DNA of 51,287 nucleotides from Rhodospirillales bacterium (GCA_028291345.1 JAQGIF010000032.1:1-51287); one strand, 5' to 3'. Positions 16,962-25,786 are shown, counted from the first letter of the stretch. Numbers and translations are program-made. Notes: generated from the sequence alone by a model not told the origin.

Positions 16962-17723
16962 TTATCCCGCCAACCGCCCGCCATCGACAGCAAGCGGATG
17001 GCCGGTGATGAAGCCGGCCCGGTCTGAGCACAGGAACAGCACGGCGTCCGCGATCTCGCTTGCCTGGCCGATGCGCTGCATCGGATGCATGGCCTCGATC
17101 AGCTTGATGTTGGCGGGGTTGTTCCGCATCACCCGCTGGACCATCGGCGTGTCGATCGCGCCGGGGCAGACCGCGTTCACGCGAATGCCCTGGGCCGCAT
17201 AGGCCATGCCCACAGTGCGGGTCATGCCGACCACCGCATGCTTGGCCCCGACATAGGACGGATGGCCTGGGCCCGCCATGCCGGATACCGAGGCGGTGTT
17301 CACTATCGCCCCACTGCCTTGCCTCAGCATCTGCGCGATTTCGTGCTTCAGGCAGTAGAAGACGCCGCGGGCGTTGATCGCGAACGTATCGTTGAAGGTC
17401 GCGCTGTCCCAGAATTCGTCCAGCCGCGCGCCGCCCGAGATGCCAGCATTGTTGAACGCGAAATCGAGCCGGCCGAATGTGGCCACGATGGTCTCGACCA
17501 TCGCCTGGACTTCGTTTTCGTCGCGCACATCGGCATGGATATAGATCGCCTTGCCGCCCGCCTGTTCGATCAGGCGGACCGTTTCGCGTCCGCCTCCGTC
17601 GGCGATGTCATCGACCGCGACCTTGGCGCCGGCCTCGGCAAAGGCGAGCGCCGTGGCCCGCCCAATCCCGCTGCCCCCGCCGGTCACCAGGGCGATCTTC
17701 CCCGCAAATTCTTCGGTAGCCAT
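16962..17723 (-). CDS. SDR-family oxidoreductase, catalytically complete
   Basis: A 253-residue classical short-chain dehydrogenase with TGGGSGIG (14-21), NNAG (91-94) and the full tetrad N117, S145, Y157 and K161 (YVGAK). After the second strand an acidic VDDI favours NAD(H). The substrate is unknown. It is the first gene of a two-gene leftward pair; its partner is the non-catalytic SDR paralogue that begins one base beyond its stop. Confidence 0.92.
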   Translation of the reverse strand: MATEEFAGKIALVTGGGSGIGRATALAFAEAGAKVAVDDIADGGGRETVRLIEQAGGKAIYIHADVRDENEVQAMVETIVATFGRLDFAFNNAGISGGARLDEFWDSATFNDTFAINARGVFYCLKHEIAQMLRQGSGAIVNTASVSGMAGPGHPSYVGAKHAVVGMTRTVGMAYAAQGIRVNAVCPGAIDTPMVQRVMRNNPANIKLIEAMHPMQRIGQASEIADAVLFLCSDRAGFITGHPLAVDGGRLAG

Positions 17724-17796
17724 TCTTTACCCGTGCTGATCATGATGAAACGCGGAGACGCCAAGAAAAACAAACCCCGCCTAAATCTGAGTTAAA

Positions 17797-17840
17797 CTGC
17801 GTAACCTGCGGATTAGAAAATTCATCCGCAGATTACGCAG
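17797..17840. repeat. 17-bp imperfect inverted repeat with 9-bp periodicity
   Basis: The arms 17797-17813 and 17824-17840 are reverse complements except for one base, around a 10-base A/T-rich loop. The right arm continues as a short tandem series of nine-base units of the form CGCAGATTN (to about 17856). It is in the 348-base gap between the divergently oriented SDR and glutamate dehydrogenase genes, and is AT-richer than its surroundings. Its look is that of a dispersed REP-like palindrome rather than a terminator. The rest of the gap shows no gene. Confidence 0.7.
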
Positions 17841-18071
17841 ATTTCGCGGGTGAAGAAAATCAAAGGTAATTAGCTTGGCGTGATGGCGATTTGGCGTTTC
17901 CCCTTGTTTTTCCCAGGCCCGCAGCCTGAAGCAAGGAATCTACAAAGCTCCGATGGGAACCAGCCATTCCGGGTTTGCGTGGTTCGGGCGGGCACAAGAC
18001 CACTAAATTGAGTGTTCGGGAAACGCGCCCCGGTCGGCGGCCGCGTCCAATAAATCTCAGGGGACTCTTCC

Positions 18072-19337
18072 ATGACAATCTATACCGGTCCAGTCTTCGC
18101 CATGGCGAAGGAGCAGTTCGGCGCCATCGCCGATTATCTGGCCATTCCGCCCGAGGAGCGCGACCGGCTGCTGTACCCGAAGCGTGCCCTGACCGTGTCG
18201 ATCCCGGTCCATATGGATGACGGCAGCACCGCGGTGTTCGAGGGCTACCGGGTGCAGCACCACCTAACCCTGGGCGCGACCAAGGGCGGTGTGCGCTTCG
18301 CGCCAAATGTCGATATCGGCGAGGTGGGTGCGCTGTCGATCTGGATGAGCTGGAAATGCGCGCTCGCCGGCCTGCCCTATGGTGGGGCCAAGGGCGGCGT
18401 GACATGCGACCCCCAAAAACTGTCGAAGCGCGAGCTAGAGGCGGTGTCCCGCCGCTATATGCAGGAGATGATCCCGTTCGTCGGGCCGCATACTGACATC
18501 ATGGCGCCCGATATGGGCACCAACGAGCAGGTGATGGCCTGGTTCATGGATACCTATTCCATGCATGTCGGCCGCGCAGTGCCGGAAATCGTGACCGGCA
18601 AGCCTGTGTCTCTGGGCGGCACGGTGGGCCGCCGCGAGGCGACAGGCCGAGGCGTGGTCTATCTGGTCGAGCGTGCGCTTAATCTCCTCAAGATGAAGCC
18701 GGCCGGCACCACGGCGATCGTCCAGGGCTACGGCAATGTCGGCAGCGTCACCGCGCTGAACCTCGCGCGGCGCACCGGGTCGATTATTCTGGGCATCAGC
18801 GACCACACCGCGGCCTATTACGATCCTAAAGGGCTGGACATCGATGCGATCGAGCGGCATGCGGCCGCCCATGGCGGCTTACTGGCCGGCTGGTCTAACG
18901 AGCTCGCCATCGACCCCGGCGAGATGATCGAGCAGCCTTGCGACATTCTGGTCCCCGCTGCGATCGAACGGGTGATCACCGGCGAGAACGCCGCCCGGAT
19001 CAAATGCCGCATCCTGGCCGAGGGCGCCAACGGCCCGACGACGCCGGAGGCCGACCGGATTCTCGATCGGCGCCGAGATGAGGTCTTCGTCATCCCCGAT
19101 ATTCTGTGCAATTCCGGCGGCGTCATCGTCTCCTATTTTGAATGGGTGCAGGACCTGCAGCAGCTGTTCTGGGCGGAGACCGAGGTCAACGACAAACTGT
19201 ACCGTCTGCTGGAAATGGCGTTTACCCAGGTGACAAAGCGTGCCGCTGCGGAGAATATCTCCAACCGCACCGCCGCAATGGCGATCGGTGTCGAAAAGGT
19301 ACGCGAGGGGAAGCGGCTCAGGGGCCTATTTCCGTAA
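18072..19337 (+). CDS. gdhA: Glu/Leu/Phe/Val dehydrogenase (glutamate dehydrogenase type)
   Basis: A 421-residue hexameric-type amino acid dehydrogenase. The substrate-binding and catalytic lysines are present: K71 (GATKGGVRF), K95 (WMSWK) and K107 (PYGGAKGG), and the Asp motif APDMGTNEQVMAW follows. The Rossmann part has VQGYGNVGS (about 219-227). This length and motif set fit NAD-linked GDH of the GudB/RocG group, which interconverts glutamate and 2-oxoglutarate plus ammonium. AGGGGA precedes the ATG. Note that 2-oxoglutarate is also the probable substrate of the KorAB enzyme further along, though the two loci are 12 kb apart. Confidence 0.92.
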   Translation: MTIYTGPVFAMAKEQFGAIADYLAIPPEERDRLLYPKRALTVSIPVHMDDGSTAVFEGYRVQHHLTLGATKGGVRFAPNVDIGEVGALSIWMSWKCALAGLPYGGAKGGVTCDPQKLSKRELEAVSRRYMQEMIPFVGPHTDIMAPDMGTNEQVMAWFMDTYSMHVGRAVPEIVTGKPVSLGGTVGRREATGRGVVYLVERALNLLKMKPAGTTAIVQGYGNVGSVTALNLARRTGSIILGISDHTAAYYDPKGLDIDAIERHAAAHGGLLAGWSNELAIDPGEMIEQPCDILVPAAIERVITGENAARIKCRILAEGANGPTTPEADRILDRRRDEVFVIPDILCNSGGVIVSYFEWVQDLQQLFWAETEVNDKLYRLLEMAFTQVTKRAAAENISNRTAAMAIGVEKVREGKRLRGLFP

Positions 19338-19370
19338 AATCTGGTGCTGTAATTAGGTGGGGATTTGACA

Positions 19371-20378
19371 ATGAAGGCAATGACGCTGAAGGCGCCCGGC
19401 GGGTTAGACAAGTTCGTTGTGGCAGACCTCCCCGCCGCGCCGCCGCCGAAGGCCGGAGAGATCACCGTCCGCCTTCATGCCAGCTCGCTCAACTATCACG
19501 ACTATGTTGTCGCCATCGGCCAGCTGAAGACCGCCGACAACCGCATCCCGATGTCGGATGGGGCGGGCGAGGTTGTGGTGGTGGGCGAGGGCGTGACCGA
19601 GTTCGCGGTCGGCGATCATGTGATGAGCATGTTCTTCCCGGATTGGTTCATGGATGAGGCCACTCCGGCCACCGTCGGCAAAATGCCGGGCGACACGATC
19701 GACGGCTATGCCCGCGAATATGTCACCGTATCGGCGCATTTCTTTACCAAGACGCCGCCTGGATACTCGCATGCGGAGGCTGCGACCCTGCCTTGCGCTG
19801 CATTGACCGCCTGGCGCGGGCTGGTGACGGCGGGGCAGGTGAAGCAGGGTGATTACGTGCTGGTCCAGGGAACTGGCGGCGTCTCGGTCTTCGCACTGCA
19901 ATTCGCCAAGGCGGCCGGTGCGACGGTAATCGCCACCTCGTCGTCGGACGAAAAGCTGGAGCGGATGAAGGCGCTCGGGGCCGACCACCTAATCAACTAC
20001 AAGCAGGAAACCAAATGGGGCAAGAAGGCTAAGGAGATAACCGGCGGTCGCGGCGTTGACCATGTGCTTGAGGTCGGCGGCCCAGGCACCTTGACCCAAT
20101 CGATGTTCGCCTGCCGCATGGGCGGCCATATCGCGCTGATCGGCGTGCTGACCGGCATCAGCGGCGAGGTACCGACCTATCTGCTGTTCTCGAGCCAACT
20201 CCGCGTCACCGGCATCATGGTCGGCAGCCGCAAAGACCAGCTCGACATGAACCGCGCCATCGCCACCAACGGAATCAAGCCGGTGATAGATTCTAGCTTC
20301 CCGCTCGAGGGCATCGCCGACGCCTTCCGCCACCAGGAATCGCAGAAGCACTTCGGGAAGATCTGCCTGGAGTTCTGA
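19371..20378 (+). CDS. MDR-superfamily NAD(P)-dependent oxidoreductase
   Basis: A 335-residue medium-chain dehydrogenase/reductase. AGGTGGGG eight bases upstream supports ATG 19371; a TTG two codons earlier is possible. The GroES-like N-terminal domain lacks the Cys and His zinc ligands of true alcohol dehydrogenases (SLNYHDYVVAIGQ where a Cys is usual), so it belongs to the zinc-free quinone-oxidoreductase side. The nucleotide fold contains VQGTGGVSVFALQFAKAAGA. Substrate unknown. It begins 33 bases after glutamate dehydrogenase and leads a close three-gene run with a secreted protein and a CMD-family protein. Confidence 0.88.
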   Translation: MKAMTLKAPGGLDKFVVADLPAAPPPKAGEITVRLHASSLNYHDYVVAIGQLKTADNRIPMSDGAGEVVVVGEGVTEFAVGDHVMSMFFPDWFMDEATPATVGKMPGDTIDGYAREYVTVSAHFFTKTPPGYSHAEAATLPCAALTAWRGLVTAGQVKQGDYVLVQGTGGVSVFALQFAKAAGATVIATSSSDEKLERMKALGADHLINYKQETKWGKKAKEITGGRGVDHVLEVGGPGTLTQSMFACRMGGHIALIGVLTGISGEVPTYLLFSSQLRVTGIMVGSRKDQLDMNRAIATNGIKPVIDSSFPLEGIADAFRHQESQKHFGKICLEF

Positions 20379-20381
20379 GCT

Positions 20382-20777
20382 GTGCGCGGGGCACTGATTG
20401 CGCTGCTTTTGGCACCTTGTACGCCGGCGCTCGCCGCCGGGGGCGACAGGTCGGACCTGTCCAGCGAAACGGTGCTGGACGTGACCCAGCCCAAGGATAT
20501 TGCCGACAGGACGCACCGTTTCCAGGAGCATCTGCAGAAGCTGGGCCTCTCCGGGCAGGTCGTCTCCTGTCAAGGTGTGGTCGACCTGCCCGCCGGGGTC
20601 GAGGGCGGTGACCACAGCTATGGTGCGGTCTGCAAGCTGGAAAGCGCCGGACATCAGAGCGACGTCATGCTGTGCGACGACACTTTGTTCGGCCATTTCG
20701 GGATGAAGGCCGGCAGGATCGTGAATGCGCGGGACGCCATCGCGATGTTTGTCGACGAAAACTGCACAGGCGATTGA
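20382..20777 (+). CDS. Small secreted protein, unknown function
   Basis: A 131-residue protein from a GTG start four bases after the oxidoreductase stop. It has a clear signal peptide (LIALLLAPCTPALAAG, cut after about residue 18). The mature part has Cys residues at about 62, 83, 97 and 128, which could form two disulfides in the periplasm, and ends DENCTGD. I do not recognise the family. Its tight placement between an MDR oxidoreductase and a CMD-family gene suggests a shared job, but none can be named. Confidence 0.7.
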   Translation: MRGALIALLLAPCTPALAAGGDRSDLSSETVLDVTQPKDIADRTHRFQEHLQKLGLSGQVVSCQGVVDLPAGVEGGDHSYGAVCKLESAGHQSDVMLCDDTLFGHFGMKAGRIVNARDAIAMFVDENCTGD

Positions 20778-20787
20778 GGAGCCACCG

Positions 20788-21336
20788 ATGACGCGCATTC
20801 CCTATCCGGATCCATCCAAACAGTCCGCCGTCGTGCGAGCGACCTTGGAGCGCGCTCCGATTAACATCATGAAGATGGTCAGCCACGCATCGGAGCCGGT
20901 GTTTACCGGCTTCGGGCAGTTCTCCGGCGCGTTCTATCAGCCGTCGGACCTCGAGCCCTTGCTGCGCGAGGTCGCGATCTTGCGGGTCGGTTACCTGTCG
21001 AAATCGGCCTATGAGGTCTATCACCATGAGGCGATGGGCCGACAGATCGGGCTGACCGATGCGCAGATCGATGCCATTCGCGCCGGCAGGCCCGACCCGG
21101 TTCTGACCCCGGCGCAGCAGGCGGTGATGGCTTTCGCCGACGACGTCGTCCTCAATGTCCGCGCCGGCGACGTGACCCTGGCGACGGTGCGCGGCTTTTT
21201 GTCGGACCGGGCGCTCGTCGACCTGATCCTGGTGATCGGCCTCTACATGACGGTGAGCCGCCTGCTGGAGACGACCGGCGTCGGGCTGGACCGTGCCCCG
21301 ATCAATACGGATTTGACAGGCCTGTCGGCCGGTTAG
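20788..21336 (+). CDS. Carboxymuconolactone decarboxylase (CMD)-family protein
   Basis: A 182-residue AhpD-like/CMD protein with GAFYQPSDLEPLLREVAILRVGYLSKSAYEVYHHEAMG. The CxxC pair of AhpD-type peroxidase partners is absent, so it matches the group that has only the conserved Glu and His residues and whose activity is mostly unknown. The start is fixed by GAGGAG seven bases before ATG 20788; an upstream in-frame ATG lies inside the previous gene. Last gene of the three-gene run. Confidence 0.87.
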   Translation: MTRIPYPDPSKQSAVVRATLERAPINIMKMVSHASEPVFTGFGQFSGAFYQPSDLEPLLREVAILRVGYLSKSAYEVYHHEAMGRQIGLTDAQIDAIRAGRPDPVLTPAQQAVMAFADDVVLNVRAGDVTLATVRGFLSDRALVDLILVIGLYMTVSRLLETTGVGLDRAPINTDLTGLSAG

Positions 21337-21446
21337 ACGCCGTCCTCGTTCCGCGCCTCATATCGCGGAGTGGAAGGCGAGGCGTCCCGACGAAACGCTC
21401 CAGCCTACAAGTTGGTTGGGCCAGCAGAGTCTTCCGGGAGAGAGCG

Positions 21447-22297
21447 ATGCGTTGGCTGGGCGGGCGTGAGTGCGACAATATCGAAGACCGGCGCGGCATC
21501 TCGATGGGCGGTGGTGTGCTCAGCGGCGGGCTCGGCACCGTCGCTTATCATCGTCGCATTGCTGTTCGGAGGGGATCCTTCGGCCCTGCTGAATGGAAAC
21601 GATCCGGGATTGCAGCAAAAGCCATCGACCCAGCAAGGCGCGCCGTTCCAGGAAAGAGCCGACGAGACCTAGCTACATAAATTCGTCTCGGTCGTTCCGG
21701 CCGAAACCGAGGATAGCTGGGGCGCGACATTCCAGAAAATGGGGCGGACCTACGAGGCGCCCAAATTTGTGCTTTTCACCGGCGCGGTGCGCTCGGCCTG
21801 CGGGGCGGCTCGGATGGCCAGCGGATCGTTCTATTGCCCAGAGGATTGCCGGGTCTATCTCGACCTCGATTTCCTGCAGGCGCTATCGACCCGGTTCGGC
21901 GCGCCCGGCGATTTCGCCCGTGCCGATGTCATCGTGCATGAGGTCGGCCCTCATGTGCAGAATCTGCTCGGCATCGTGGGCAAGGAGGCCCAAGGCGGTA
22001 ATCGCACCGGTGCGGAGGGGATGTCGGTGCGCACCGAGTTGCAGGCCGATTGCTTCGCTGGTGTCTGGGCGCACGATATTGACAGGGCTCAGCATATATT
22101 GGCCGGGTGATATCGAATCAGGTCTGCGGCCAGCGGCGTCGGTTGGAGTCGATCGTGTGCAGAAAGCGACGACCGACAGGATCGTCCCAGATTCCTTCAC
22201 GCATGGCACATCCGCCCAGCGGACTCACTAGTTCAGGCATGGGTTCGATCAAGGGACGATAAAGGCCTGCGACACGTTCGGTGAGTCCGAACTCTGA
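21447..22297 (+). pseudogene. ypfJ: Neutral zinc metallopeptidase (YpfJ family), disrupted
   Basis: The sequence opens with MRWLGGRECDNIEDRRG, typical for the YpfJ/zinc_metalpro family, behind a good ribosome site. Family sequence then continues in three frames: frame shift near 21500-21560, an in-frame TAG at 21670-21672, a second frame shift near 22090-22110, and a TAG at 22229-22231 where family members have Trp. Recognisable blocks are ETEDSWGATFQKMGRTYEAPK, GSFYCPED, MSVRTELQADCFAGVWAHD and IVPDSFTHGTSAQR. The zinc motif HExxH is changed from HEVGHH to HEVGPH (CCT at 21959-21961). It is thus inactivated several times over. The original product would have been a membrane-anchored metallopeptidase of about 280 residues. 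Confidence 0.88.
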
Positions 22298-22300
22298 TCG

Positions 22301-22933
22301 TCACGCCTTCTTCGGGTTAGCGATAGCCATGCCCTTCTGGTAACCCGGCCGCGCCTCGATCTTCGCAATATAGGCGGAGATATGCGGGTACAGCGTCATG
22401 TCCGTCTTCATAATCGGGCCGCGGACGATGCCGAAGCAATACATCATCATGATATCGGCGGCGGTGAATTCGCTGCCGGCGAAATAGGAAGTCTGGGCGA
22501 GTTCCCCGTCGATGAATTGGAGGACCTGGGCACTGCTCTGCTTGGCCATGCCGATCAGCGGCGAGTCCGGATCGACACCGGGGAAATAACCGCCGACGAA
22601 CAGGTTCAGGATGAAGCGCGCCATTGCCGAGCCCTCGGCGAAATGCATCCATTGCAGATAGCGGCCATAGTCGGGCGAGTTCACTCCGACAGCGAGCCGG
22701 CCGCCATGGCGATTGGTGATATATTCCAGGATCGCACCGGACTCGATAATCACGGTGTCGCCGTGGCGAATCATCGGCGCCTTGCCCAGCGGACTGATCG
22801 TCTTCAGCACATCCGGCGCCATCATGGTCGGTTCGCGGTCGAATCGCTGAAGGTCATAGGGCAGGCCCAACTCCTCCATCAGCCAGATGACCCGTTCGGA
22901 ACGCGAGTTTTCCAGATGGTAGACTGTGATCAT
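22301..22933 (-). CDS. Glutathione S-transferase family protein
   Basis: A 210-residue cytosolic GST: thioredoxin-like N-terminal domain (VYHLENSRSERVIWLMEELGLPY) with the GSH-gamma-glutamyl motif ESGAILEYI at about 64-72 and the cis-Pro in GKAPMI, then an all-helical C-terminal domain with TAADIMMMY. The N-terminal Asn-Ser-Arg-Ser segment supplies the probable catalytic Ser. Substrate unknown. It ends four bases from the ypfJ pseudogene, convergently. Confidence 0.93.
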   Translation of the reverse strand: MITVYHLENSRSERVIWLMEELGLPYDLQRFDREPTMMAPDVLKTISPLGKAPMIRHGDTVIIESGAILEYITNRHGGRLAVGVNSPDYGRYLQWMHFAEGSAMARFILNLFVGGYFPGVDPDSPLIGMAKQSSAQVLQFIDGELAQTSYFAGSEFTAADIMMMYCFGIVRGPIMKTDMTLYPHISAYIAKIEARPGYQKGMAIANPKKA

Positions 22934-22975
22934 GGCGGGAATGCTTCCCTGATTTGCGTGTGTGGGTGAATGCGT

Positions 22976-23419
22976 TCAATGCGGTGCGGCTGTGACGTCG
23001 ATCGTACCGGTCATGCCCAGGATTGTGTGCAGGAATTCGGTGCAGTCCAGCGGGTATTGGCCCGCGCCCGGCACCAGGTCAATCTCCACCGTCTTGTCCT
23101 GGGCGACTGCGATCTTGCCGGCGGCCGGGACCGTTCCGCCCTGACGAAAGCTGGCCGCGGCGAAGAAGCCGGGCGCAGAAAAATCATGCAGGTCACTGCC
23201 GTTGTTCGCCAGTATCAGCCGGACCGGCTGCCCAGCCTGAAAGTTCAATTGGTTGGGAGTGAAATCGAAATCCGTCAGCTTGACGGTGATGGGTTTTGCG
23301 GTCGCCCAATCGATTGTCGCGGCGGCGGCCGGTACGTGGTCGGGCTTAGCCGAATGCGATGCGCAGGCGCCCACCGCGAGCATGGCAAGGATGGCGAGAG
23401 CGCGCGGTGCGTGTGGCAA
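22976..23419 (-). CDS. Cupredoxin-like copper lipoprotein
   Basis: A 147-residue exported protein. The N-terminus has a lipobox-like VGAC ending at C19, so lipid attachment is likely. The mature domain is a cupredoxin fold with a complete type-1 copper site: H78 (LHDFSAPGF), C126 (LDCTEFLH), H131 and M136 (ILGM). Such proteins carry electrons or bind copper in the periplasm. The gene lies 42 bases upstream of the GST gene on the same strand and is divergent from the VIT1-like carrier. Confidence 0.85.
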   Translation of the reverse strand: MPHAPRALAILAMLAVGACASHSAKPDHVPAAAATIDWATAKPITVKLTDFDFTPNQLNFQAGQPVRLILANNGSDLHDFSAPGFFAAASFRQGGTVPAAGKIAVAQDKTVEIDLVPGAGQYPLDCTEFLHTILGMTGTIDVTAAPH

Positions 23420-23519
23420 TATTGTTCTCCGGACGGTTGTGGATTGCTTGCGCGCCTATGCCGGGTCCGTCAATCTCAACCTCTATTTATGGGCTCCTCC
23501 TTTGTTCACAGGAACGCAG

Positions 23520-24218
23520 ATGGCCAAGCATGCCCACTCGGAATCGCATTTTCTCGCGTCGCTCGCCTTGCGCGATGTGGTCATCGGCATGTCGGACGGG
23601 CTGACGGTCCCCTTCGCACTGGCCGCCGGCCTGACCGGCGCGACGGCGGCGGGAAGGATCATCGTGACCGCCGGACTGGCTGAGATCGCCGCCGGCGCCG
23701 TCGCGATGGGGTTGGGCGGTTATCTCGCGGCACGCACCGATGTCGAGCATTATCGATCGGAGTATCGCCGGGAACTGCGTGAGACGGTGGAAACCCCGGA
23801 CGAGGAGCGGCAGGAGGTGCGCGCGATCCTGACCGAACAGGGGTTGGAGCCGCATCTCGCCGACAGAGTTGTCGCGGCGCTGTCCCGCGACCGCCATCGC
23901 TGGGTAGATTTCATGATGCGGTTCGAACTGGGATTGGAAAAGCCGGACGCGGCACGGGCGCCGACCAGCGCACTGACGATCGGCGCATCCTATATCGCAG
24001 GCGGCCTGATCCCGCTTTCGCCCTATATGCTGACCGGCGATATCGGGAGGGCGCTCGCCACCTCGGTCGTGCTGACCTTGCTTGCATTGGCCATATTTGG
24101 CAGCGTCAAAGGCTGGCTGACCGGCGGGCGGCCTTTGCGTTCATCCGTACAAACCGTTGTGATCGGTGGCGTGGCCGCCGGCGTCGCCTTCCTGGTTGCC
24201 CGCGCCGTCTCCGGCTAA
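23520..24218 (+). CDS. VIT1/CCC1-type transporter
   Basis: A 232-residue membrane protein of the VIT1/CCC1 family, which exports Fe2+ or Mn2+ from the cytosol. Helices are visible near 17-40 (DVVIGMSDGLTVPFALAAGL), 46-68, 158-178, 184-206 and 212-230. Between helices 2 and 3 lies a long acidic, His-containing cytosolic loop (about 70-150), the metal-binding domain of the family (ETPDEERQEVRAILTEQGLE). ATG 23520 has AGGAA at six bases. Divergent from the copper lipoprotein gene. Confidence 0.9.
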   Translation: MAKHAHSESHFLASLALRDVVIGMSDGLTVPFALAAGLTGATAAGRIIVTAGLAEIAAGAVAMGLGGYLAARTDVEHYRSEYRRELRETVETPDEERQEVRAILTEQGLEPHLADRVVAALSRDRHRWVDFMMRFELGLEKPDAARAPTSALTIGASYIAGGLIPLSPYMLTGDIGRALATSVVLTLLALAIFGSVKGWLTGGRPLRSSVQTVVIGGVAAGVAFLVARAVSG

Positions 24219-24225
24219 GGCTGGA

Positions 24226-24795
24226 TCAGGGGAAGCCGATCCGATCGACCACATCCGGGCCGCTCAAAACGGAGCTGGACATATTGCCGATCAGCGACTG
24301 GAAAGCCGGATCGCTCGGACTGTCGGCGTTGGTTTGGCCGGCGATGCTGGTAACGGCATTGCCGCCCTGGAAAAGTGCCAGCTTGGCGGTGACATTGTTC
24401 GGCGCAGGGTGATAGCCCAGCAGGTTGAAATTGACCGCCAAGGCCGGCGGATAGACCGTTGTTGGGCGCGCCGCCGGCGGGCCGAATGTAAAGACCAAAT
24501 GATCGCCCGGGCATTCGGTATAAGGATCGCAGGCAACATAATGCACCGGCGTGCCGTCGACGGTCGCCGGCATTGCGGCGGCGATGGCTGCCGCCAGAGG
24601 CGCACCCTGCATGCCGCCGACCTTGCCGTCCACCTGGATCTGGATGCCGCCCCCGGTGCCCGCATCGGCCAGTCTTTTGCTCGAAAAGCTGTTGCTCGCT
24701 GCGCTGTGATAGGTAGCGCAGCCCGCGAGCGGCAGGCAAAGCGCCGCCAAGCCCAGGGAGACCGTGAGACGCGTATTGTGCCCGATGGGAGACAT
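24226..24795 (-). CDS. Predicted lipoprotein, unknown function
   Basis: A 189-residue protein from ATG 24795 (MSPIGHNTRLTVSL) with a signal peptide and lipobox LAGC (cut before Cys of GCATYHSA). The mature part contains CDPYTECPGDHLVFTFGPP and a beta-rich tail. I do not recognise the family. Convergent with the VIT1-like gene (7-base gap), and 74 bases downstream of the metal-sensor-like gene, so possibly part of that operon. Confidence 0.75.
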   Translation of the reverse strand: MSPIGHNTRLTVSLGLAALCLPLAGCATYHSAASNSFSSKRLADAGTGGGIQIQVDGKVGGMQGAPLAAAIAAAMPATVDGTPVHYVACDPYTECPGDHLVFTFGPPAARPTTVYPPALAVNFNLLGYHPAPNNVTAKLALFQGGNAVTSIAGQTNADSPSDPAFQSLIGNMSSSVLSGPDVVDRIGFP

Positions 24796-24869
24796 TGCTG
24801 GTCCTATGCTGTCGATCGTCGCGCTTCGGGGCGAAGCATCGGTCTTCTTCGCGCTACCCGGCTCCCAGG

Positions 24870-25355
24870 TCAATGCCCGGTTGTAGGATGCCAGCGCTGC
24901 GATTCCTTTTCCATCGCCGAAAGTATTTTTCGCCGCCCTTCGGGGCTGACTGCCGCCAACTCGTCGCGAAAGGCATTACCGACCGCGATCTGCTGGTTGT
25001 GACGAATGGTGGCGATTTCGGTGAACGCGGCCTGCAGCGCTGCCTGATCGACCGGCTCGACGGCGAGAAGCGCGCGAATTTTGCCATACTGGGCGTGGAC
25101 CGCTCGGTCACCTGTCGCCTGCGCGTCGGCGATCCGGCCTGTCGCCTCGCTCGCCAGCGCGGCATCATCGGGGGAGAGCGATGGTATCAGCTCGCGCTGC
25201 CATGTGACCAAGGCTTGCCGGGGTGGGGTTGGCATGTTCCATACCCAGGCCAGTACCAAGCCGATCAGCAAAAGATTGACCGCTAGCGACGCGGGCAACC
25301 AGCCCAGCCTGGAGCGGTAAGGGGCCGAACGCCTTCCAATACTAAAAGAGGACAT
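24870..25355 (-). CDS. Periplasmic heavy-metal sensor-like protein (CnrR/NccX, Spy-like)
   Basis: A 161-residue protein with one N-terminal membrane helix (17-40, LPASLAVNLLLIGLVLAWVW) and a helical periplasmic domain of the Metal_resist/CpxP-Spy group (LSPDDAALASEATGRI, ILSAMEKESQRW). The only His residues in the domain are a few scattered ones, so metal binding is not certain. It overlaps the upstream anti-sigma gene by 14 bases and completes a sigma/anti-sigma/sensor set, as in cnr- and ncc-type loci. Confidence 0.72.
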   Translation of the reverse strand: MSSFSIGRRSAPYRSRLGWLPASLAVNLLLIGLVLAWVWNMPTPPRQALVTWQRELIPSLSPDDAALASEATGRIADAQATGDRAVHAQYGKIRALLAVEPVDQAALQAAFTEIATIRHNQQIAVGNAFRDELAAVSPEGRRKILSAMEKESQRWHPTTGH

Positions 25356-25785
25356 CGTCTGCGCTCATATGGGTAAACGCGCTGCCATTGCCGTCGAAAG
25401 GGTGTTCGGCGGTCGGATTGCCGACGGCGATGCCGATAGCGAACCCGATTCCGGTCAGGCTCATGGCGAAGGCGGCGCGGGGCACGGGGGCCGTGAGCAG
25501 GACGCGGAACCGTTCCAGCAGCGACGGCATCGCATCCCGCCGCGTGATTTCGGCCAGTGTGCGATGCACGACCCGCTGCGCTTGCGCCGGGACGAAATGC
25601 GGACGGCTGTTGTCGATCAGGGCCTCGATCCGCAACAGCATCTCATATGATCGGCGTGCTTGAGCGGAATTGACCAACAGTTTTTTCGCCTGCTCGGCGT
25701 CCGCCAGCGGCCAATGATTGAAATTCGTGCCCAGCCGGTTGAGCATGACGTCGAAGGTTTTCGCGTCCATAGGCTTGGCGTCCAT
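25342..25785 (-). CDS. Putative membrane anti-sigma factor
   Basis: A 147-residue protein, starting one base after the sigma-factor stop (ATG 25785, with GAGGAG inside the sigma gene). The cytosolic part (1-100) is helical and charged; one membrane helix spans about 103-122 (AAFAMSLTGIGFAIGIAVG), and a short periplasmic tail follows. No zinc HxxxCxxC motif is present, unlike ZAS-type anti-sigmas. The call rests on position and topology, not on a recognised domain. Confidence 0.65.
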   Translation of the reverse strand: MDAKPMDAKTFDVMLNRLGTNFNHWPLADAEQAKKLLVNSAQARRSYEMLLRIEALIDNSRPHFVPAQAQRVVHRTLAEITRRDAMPSLLERFRVLLTAPVPRAAFAMSLTGIGFAIGIAVGNPTAEHPFDGNGSAFTHMSADDVLF

Positions 25786-25786
25786 T

